The translations under genes and the position numbers were made by a program. Below the pieces are notes generated by a model. That model searched no databases. It was not told the origin of the DNA and saw only the letters and a program-made list of their open reading frames with translations. From Hydrangea macrophylla (Eukaryota; Streptophyta; Magnoliopsida; Cornales; Hydrangeaceae), in NCBI GenBank assembly GCA_033977485.1, contig CM066998.1, forward strand, positions 29,575,501 to 29,639,500: a DNA stretch of 64,000 nucleotides, given 5' to 3'. The stretch's first letter is position 1, and each line of letters opens with the position of its first letter. Of this stretch, positions 57,539-64,000 are shown one piece after another.

Positions 57539-58566
57539 ACAACTTGAAGCTTGACTTACTTGTACTCATCAAAAAGAAGTTTCTCTTATTTTCTCAGCAA
57601 CCTCTACCATTTCTCCCTCGCTGGAGGAAGTTGAGAACAAAGGTGCACCATCAGTGGTTGTTTGGTATATGATGCGTTTGTTATTCCTAGACATAGTTCT
57701 ATAGGAACGATATCTTGGGTTAGAGTAGTATATTCAACCTTTTGTATCCCTAACATGTTATTAACCCATTTTTTCAGTGAACGCCACACCTTTTATAGTT
57801 TACTTCCTCCTGCCGAGGCACTTGGCTATTGCTGCCTAAAAGCACGTGTGTTTGTTCGTATTTTTTTTTTCTTCGTCCGGATGTTGCCCCCGTGTGTGAA
57901 GAGGCTCATTTAATATTCTTCTACACTCATAGGGTATCATTAATTTTGTTTGGTTTGTATACAAGGGACTATACTCTCCAATATGATCTTTATTGTAGTG
58001 TTATGTCAAAAGCTTAAGCTAGTAGGAATGGACAGAACAATGTAACAAACAAATTATGGAGACAGAAGGCCAAAGTGCAATAGGCAAACCAGAATGGCGA
58101 CGGAGATTTGAACACCAGATCTCCCACAAACAAGACTATGATTCCATATTAAGTCATCGGTTGCTCCAAAATTCAAAACTACTAAAGAATGGGCGCCGAT
58201 AATGAATATCAAGCTCTAACATGTAGGTTCCACCTTCGTGTTGCTTTCGTTATCACAGTCTTTAGCTATTTCCTATTGTTACTATCTTTGTAACTAGGTG
58301 CTTGTGTTTCTCCCTAATCTTTTTAATCTTATACGGATTCACCTGGAGGAAATGTCGTCGTTGCTGGGGTTACCACCTTCAGCCATGGCTCCTGCTGCAG
58401 TCTTCATCACTAGTTGCTATTAGTTCCCCCCTCCTTTCTCGTTGTTTATATTTATTTTTTGTGTGATAATATTGGTGTGTACTTCATCAGACATGGGTGG
58501 GTTGTTTTAGTCATGAGTATACCTTGAAAAATATATCTACGTGGTGGTGTTTTTGTTGCGTGTATA

Positions 58567-59880
58567 ACCAAACCAAACTAAACCAAACCAAGCCTTGTGT
58601 CCCAATCAATTGGGGTTGGCTGTATGAATCATTTTTCTCCATTCTGCACGATTAAGAGCTATATGCTCATTTAAATTATATATATTCATATCTTGTTGCA
58701 CTACATATTCCCTCCCTCTAACCATTCCAGGCACTACGATCTTATCACTCTTTCGCACAGGTGCATCTACAGGTCTTCGTTGCACATGGCCGAACCATTT
58801 AAGTCTATTCTCCCTCAACTTATCCTTAATATGTGTCACTCCTACAGTCTTTCGGATGTACTCATTTCTAATTCTATCTTTCCTAGTCTTACCACACATC
58901 CATCTTAGCATCCTCATCTCCACTACACTCACTTTGCTAATGTGTTGTTTCTTAGTTGCCCAACACTCTGTCCCGTAGAGCATAGCTGGCCTAATAGCTG
59001 TCTTATAAAATTTTCCTTTCAATTTTGCTGGTATTCTCCGGTCACATAATACTCCAGAAGCACTCCTCCACTTAAGCCAGTCCACTTTAATTCTATGGGT
59101 CACGTCATCACCAATCTCTCCGTCTCTACTGATCATTGAACCTAGATAGCGAAAGTGTTCCCTCTTTGGGATCTCTTGATCTTCAATCTTCACTGCTTCG
59201 TTGTCTCTACTTCCACTGTTGCTAAAAGTACATTCCATGTATTCTGTTTTCGTCCTACTTATCTTTAGCCGTTAGTCTCCAGTGCTTCTCTCCAAGTTTC
59301 TAGTTTAGTGTTGAGTCCCCTTTTAGTCTCATCAACCAAGACAATATCATCTGCGAACAACATACACCATGGGACCTCATCTTGAATGTGTCTAGTCAAT
59401 TCATCCATAATTAGGGCGAACAAATAAGGGCTCAAGGCCGACCCCTGGTGCAGGCCTATGGTAATTGGGAATTCGCTTGTTTCTTCGGCTGGTGATCTAA
59501 TTGTAGTAACCGCTTCATCATACATATCCTTCACCACGTCAATATAATCCTTGGTCACTCCTTTCTTCTTTAGCATCCACCAAATTAAATCTCTAGGCAC
59601 TCTATCATAAGCATTCTCTAAATCAATAAAAACCATATGTAGATCTTTTTTCTTCTCGCTATACTTTTCCATTAGTTTTCTAAGTAAATAAATTGCTTCC
59701 ATAGTTGATCTCCCAGGCATAAATCGAAACTGGTTTTCTGACACTGATGTTGCGCCTATTAAGCGATGCTCCATCACTCTCTCCCATAGCTTCATAGTAT
59801 GGCTCATTAACTTAATACCTCGATAGTAGTTGCATTGTTGTACATCTCCTTTACTCTTATATATAGGCACTAGGATGCTC
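58567..59880 (-). mobile_element. RTE-type LINE, 5'-truncated, 17-bp TSD
   Basis: The direct repeats tttttgttgcgtgtata (58550-58566) and tttttgttgtgtgtata (59881-59897) differ at one base. The 3' end on the minus strand is ...caccccaattgattgggacacaagg followed by a (TTGGT)n-like tail. The 5' end starts within RT, so it is truncated. Confidence 0.92.
58606..59870 (-). pseudogene. RTE LINE reverse transcriptase and C-terminal domain
   Basis: 59870-59265 holds RT: MPIYKSKGDVQQCNYYRGI, NQFRFMPGRSTMEAIYLLR, FIDLENAYDRVPRDLIWW, GLHQGSALSPYLFALIMDE and the active site FADDIVLV. 59238-58606 holds EHFRYLGSMISRDGEI, RPAMLYGTECWATKKQH, RMLRWMCGKTRKDRIRNE and RLKWFGHVQRRP, the standard RTE C-terminal part. 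The two are separated by what looks like one single-base deletion near 59260 (after LETNG). No other lesion is apparent. Confidence 0.93.
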
Positions 59881-59928
59881 TTTTTGTTGTGTGTATACTT
59901 GAAAAATATTTCTGCATGTTATTGTAAC

Positions 59929-59930
<2 letters not shown>

Positions 59931-59961
<31 letters not shown>
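59931..59961. repeat. (CT)n microsatellite
   Basis: About fifteen CT units, 50 bp from the LINE insertion. Confidence 0.9.
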
Positions 59962-59962
<1 letters not shown>

Positions 59963-61166
59963 AATGGACGTATTGAACACAGTTTTTACTTTTTAAGCAT
60001 TTGTTGGGGTTTCCTTCCGCTTCTTGCCACCCTCCTTTGGGGGGCTAATCAAGTAACCCACCTAATACTGTAGATACTCCAGCTTTTAATCGTTGATGGC
60101 CACAACGCAATGTGTCTCTTCCTAAATAATCTTGCACAGTCCCAGTGACAAGATGTTTCAAATTGTCACCCAATTTAATGATTGGCAGACCATGTGGATG
60201 CCATCTTTGTTCATATACTGGTTACAGTCGATGAAATCCCCGTATTTGTATTCTTATAAAGATGATGCTTTGTAACAAAGTTGTGGTGGACTTGTAAAGC
60301 ACCACAAGAATGCTACTCTCTTGGGCTTGAGCATTTGGGCCATGTTATTAGGCTCTTTCTTCAAGTTCCTGGGCAGGCCAACAAGCTTGGGTGTTGTATG
60401 CTTAGATTCGTGTTATAATGACCATAAGGACAATTCTGGTAGATAAGCTAAAGATTTTGTATTACTTCTTTTGGAAGAAAATTGTAGAATTGCCATTAAA
60501 CGATTTGTGTCTCGGATTGTAGAGCACATGGAGATTAGGATTTGTTGAACGAGAGAGAATCTCTGCAGGATCATTGGTGATTCTGGCTATAGAAAATCAA
60601 GTTTTGGGGTCAACATATTTACTAGATACAGCTATTTTCCATAGAGTCATGGACCCCTGGGTTGCTTGTGAGCTGGAGTTCAATACCAGTGAGGAACAAC
60701 CTACTAGCTCAGTGAAATAATCTGAGAGTTGAATATACGAATACGAGTTTGGCCTGCATAGTTCAGTGAGTTCACTGTGTTATGTATCAGATCACATCTA
60801 CAGACATATTTGTGTATCCTAGTTCATTTAATTAACTAACTGAATTGATCTCTGTTGCTAATTAATACATACGGATGACTCGAGATGAGTTTCCATTCTC
60901 TAGCCCTTAACGTCTTTTTTTGAACGATAAAAAAAAAAAAAAAATTTAATGGGGCATATTTATTTTGTTTCAGTGTCGATGTGATTTTTATCGAATTTTA
61001 TTCTCAAATTACCTTTCGATTCAATTAATAAAAGGATCTTTTCAATGATTAAAGTGCTATGGTACATGAACTGATGAAGTGTTCGTATCCTCCCTGATCG
61101 ATGGTAATCTGAGAATGGCCATATAGACTCTGGACATGGTAACTAGATGACTTTGCGTTGGTTATT
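59962..61166. other. Gene-free region
   Basis: No coding homology was recognised; an A tract of about 17 lies at 60928-60945. Confidence 0.5.
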
Positions 61167-61989
61167 TGTCACGCTCCAGAGTAGTGAAAATTAGAGGGAA
61201 ATAAAATTTTCCTTTCCAAATCCATGAGCAATGACTAGTTACATAAGACTGACCTGTCCTTGCAAGCATTCTAACATGGTTATAACATAAGTAGGAAACA
61301 TAGAAAGTCTAATGGTATTCATGGGGAACCTTTAATGGTTTGGTACTTAGCTATTATAACAGTTCCAAATGAAAACCACAAAAGTATAAGTTTGGATGAT
61401 CGACGTCATTTAAATTATAACAATAGACAAAAGATAGTCTTAGAGCATAAGAGAAATCCTAATATGATAATAAACTAGATTCTTCTGTTTAGCTGGCATA
61501 TCATGCCCTTCATCGGTGTACTATTTTGAATAGTCCCCCTCGGGGTAACCTTCCTGATAGTCTCCCTCTTGAGGATCAGGGTATCCTTCTTCATAGTTGC
61601 CTGGATAGGCTTCTTCATTATAACCTAAACGTAATATGTCCAGGGCAGTAGAGCCGTTAGCTTTTGAAGCTAAGTGAGTTGACCTAACCGATCACTTCTA
61701 ATACAAATAATATACAAGTACAATAATGTCTTGAACTAAACATTTGATAATCTTTAACAAGTATGATGTGGGAATATGAGTGAGATGGTAATGACACAAT
61801 GCATCATTGATATCTTCAACTTTACTCAATCACCTTGCAATTTCAGACACAACAATTGGTCGTGTGACTTGTTACATTACCAATGTAACACCATTAGCTT
61901 AGAGCGAAATGATTACGTTACTATCGTCGCCATTACCTGGGGCCGCAATAGTAATTTTTGTTTTAAAAGAGTGTAATACTTTACTCTTA
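61167..61989 (-). repeat. Tekay-like LTR fragment, cut by the LTR at 61990
   Basis: It starts TGTCACGCTCC and contains aagctaacggctctactgccctggacat (minus strand), the counterpart of the tgatgcgccctggactctatgtcc block of the chromovirus LTR. Only the 3' part of the LTR is in the window; the remainder may follow beyond 64000. Confidence 0.65.
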
Positions 61990-62300
61990 TGTCACACCCG
62001 TTCCAGAAGTTACATGCATTTCTAATACGACATTGTGGTATCATGTGAATTATTAATGTTTATTAATAATTGAGATGAGTTGACGTGGGTCAACGGTGAG
62101 GTGTCAGGTGGAGACACGGGAATCTGATAATACATTATATATTGGCATGATTAAATGACATTTATGTGATTTAAATGTTATTCGACTTTATCTAGTATTT
62201 TGATGAATAGTAATTATACCTGTTTTGTATAAATTCTGGTAACTTAGATATTGTTTTAGATCATTTTGAATACTGTGGTGAGAACGTGAGTGATGCGTGG

Positions 62301-62309
62301 TATAAAAGG
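62301..62309 (+). promoter_or_regulatory. TATA box of LTR copy 2
   Basis: TATAAAAGG about 310 bp from the LTR start gives the sense direction for both copies. Confidence 0.7.
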
Positions 62310-63629
62310 TAGGTGGTACAGAGATTCCACGGAGATTAGTATTTTGGATCCTTGTTTTTGAACCCAAACGGAACTTAGTCGAAAACTTTTATAACTTTTA
62401 GTTTTCACTCGTGAATGAATGAAGTAGACGTTTAAGATATTTTGGGAGATAATTAGAAGTTTTGAGAAACTTGTGGGGTGGTAGACATAATTTCCGAAAG
62501 TTATGTCTATGAATAGTAAGGGTGAGTTTTCATTATTTGATAACTTACTAAAAATATCTAGAGAGAGAGAGAACGAGATTTGGTGGCTACGAGCTTCACG
62601 ACGCCAAACGACGAACTTCTGATCGTCAGTTTTTCTCCAGATTCGAGATTCGAACTCCTTGAGGTAAGAGCTTCGATTTGATACCTCTTAGGCCGCGTTT
62701 GGCTAACTTTTTCCGAAAATCTAATTTCTAGAAATTTGGGGAAAACCCTGTAAAACTTGGAAGAATCGCGTATAAATTGAGATCCGACGTTTATTCGGGC
62801 CTCTAGTCGATCCTTTAAAGTTAGGAAGAAATCGCACGAGATATGAATTCTAGATCTATGAAATATATGAGATTTACATGTTTTAAATATCGACCTTGAT
62901 ATTTTGGATCCGAACGAAATTCATGTATTAATTAGGCCCGTTAATTATGCACGCTAAAATGTTAGAAAAACACGTATAACTGTCTATGTGAGCACGTTAT
63001 ATGTTTATTTGGGTCAAAGGGGAGTTTGGTGCAATTTCATCCGGGGGTAAGCTCCTCGAACCTTGAGGATTGTGATATTGAGTGTGGTTGTGTCTGGTAT
63101 GGAGGAAGGCCCAACCAGGACACGGTACCTGGTATGGAGGAAGGCCCAACCAGTATACGGGATGCGTGGGAGAGGTGTGCCTTTTCACGGCATCGGTTTT
63201 ATTTACCGGATGAATGCGTACCACTCACCCTAGAGATTATTTTGATGTGTTTCAAATGTTTTAAACATGAATTGTCATATAAGCATACATTTTGAATTGT
63301 ACACTCGGCATATAGCTGAGCAGTGGAGATTTACTCCATTGCAAGTGATAAGAAGCGATGAAAGAAGAAGTGTGAGGAGTGAGGCCGAGGAATACCGGGG
63401 AAACACCACTGGTTCACACTTTTGTTATTATTCCAAACTTGTAATAAGAATTTGGGAATTGTAATATGTTAGTAATAGTATCTTGGCATGGATTAGTAGT
63501 AATATAATCCCTAGTAAACACTCGTGTATTTAGGATTTGAATCGTGGGAATATAATTGTGTTTATGTTGGTATTTGTTGGAAAACCATGGGTTGGAGATT
63601 GTTGCAACTTGTGCCGATTTTAGGGGAAT

Positions 63630-63902
63630 CAGTCGACTGAGTCTCCGACCCAGTCGACTGGACCCTTGTTTTTAACGAAAAACCCTTCAGTTTTCACAGG
63701 CTTCAGTCGACTGAAAGACAGAAATCAGTCGACTGGTTTCTGCATGAAAACATGGCATTATGCATGCATAGTGTCCAGTCGACCAGACAAAGTACCAGTC
63801 GACTGAGAAATCGAGGCCCCAATCGACTTAGTCCCCGACACAGTCGACTGGACAGGGCTGTTGAACTTTTCTTACTTTCTTCTTTTAACCTCTAGTCGAC
63901 TG
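63630..63902 (+). repeat. Paired CAGTCGACTG palindrome array, copy 2
   Basis: Palindromes or one- to two-mismatch versions start at 63630, 63651, 63704, 63726, 63776, 63796, 63820, 63841 and 63893. Pairs are 20-22 bp apart and recur about every 72 bp, with one interval of 44. It lies about 1.3 kb downstream of the TATA box, so it would be transcribed. Confidence 0.85.
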
Positions 63903-64000
63903 GATTACTGATTTTCAAAATGAATTCTTTGGAAGTGTTTCAATTGGGTAAAACTTTTTATACTTATGATTTTAAAGGATTGTACTTATGTTTTTCTGCT

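Larger units (their letters stand above)
61990..64000 (+). repeat. LTR with CAGTCGACTG array, copy 2 (inverted relative to 25677)
   Basis: It starts TGTCACACCCGTTCC and runs to the window end. It matches the reverse complement of 25677-27851. TATA: tataaaagg at 62301-62309. Whether it is a solo LTR or starts an element cannot be seen. Confidence 0.9.

Noticed and set aside
57600..58017. Possible degraded copia integrase C-terminus (TPFYSLLPPAEALGY-like reading)
   Set aside because: The resemblance is short, frames conflict and no LTR or second domain is nearby.

Overview
The window looks like nuclear DNA of a flowering plant, most likely a eudicot. It is AT-rich, dense in nested LTR retrotransposons of plant lineages (Ty1/copia, Tekay-type chromovirus, Tat-type Ty3/gypsy), and carries plant-type L1 and RTE LINEs, SINEs, TRIMs, CACTA/Mutator/hAT-like non-autonomous elements and CT/GA/AT microsatellites. 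I do not assign a species. There are no operons, prokaryotic genes, CRISPR arrays or recognisable rRNA/tRNA genes. Only two loci look like host genes: a 101-codon single-exon gene at 18808-19113 (minus strand) and exon 1 of a RABA/Rab11-type small GTPase at 52425-52645 (plus strand).

Layout. 1-4672: end of a Ty1/copia element (gag-pol with an internal RT deletion, then a 1.49 kb 3' LTR). 4673-5020: two short hairpin elements in TA repeats. 6.2-10.0 kb: minus-strand L1-type LINE, ORF1 plus endonuclease, RT lost. 10140-14184: an LTR split by a 2.9 kb solo LTR (10328-13273; TSD GGAGC). 14.2-18.8 kb: no genes, two related hairpin MITEs. 18.8-19.7 kb: small gene with a Mutator-like MITE just upstream. 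20.1-22.5 kb: tandem duplication split by a 1.05 kb solo LTR, and a MITE.

22538-43458 is one Tekay-type chromovirus (LTRs 22538-24877 and 40997-43458) that landed inside an Au-type SINE. It was later hit by a 2.2 kb solo LTR in gag (25677-27851; TSD ATATC) and by a full Tat-type element in the protease region (28559-37808, minus strand; TSD GGACA). The Tat element carries an antisense, apparently spliced gene (29995-30898). Every polyprotein in the stack is broken by stops, frameshifts or lost catalytic residues.

43.5-52.0 kb is a mosaic of small elements: Mutator-like MITEs with 9-bp TSDs, a MITE inside a MITE, a SINE with a 17-bp TSD, two TRIMs, a CACTA end with a 1 kb palindromic subterminal array, and a solo LTR (TSD AATCT). 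52.1-53.2 kb holds the Rab exon, whose exon/intron junction is tandemly duplicated; exon 2 was not found. 53.2-61.2 kb holds further non-autonomous insertions, a 124-bp tandem duplication and a nearly intact 5'-truncated RTE LINE (58567-59880; 17-bp TSD). From 61167 a Tekay-like LTR fragment is interrupted at 61990 by an inverted copy of the solo LTR seen at 25677.

The least ordinary signals are arrays of paired perfect palindromes inside two unrelated LTR families (TTCGATCGATCGAA pairs 19 bp apart at 4187-4296; CAGTCGACTG pairs 12-22 bp apart, mostly 20-22, repeating about every 72 bp at 25908-26216 and 63630-63902), the spliced antisense gene in the Tat element, the duplicated Rab splice junction, and a TRIM with a 58-bp interior and tRNA-promoter-like boxes. 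TSDs, LTR pairs and motifs were read by eye; family names come from remembered motifs and were not searched.
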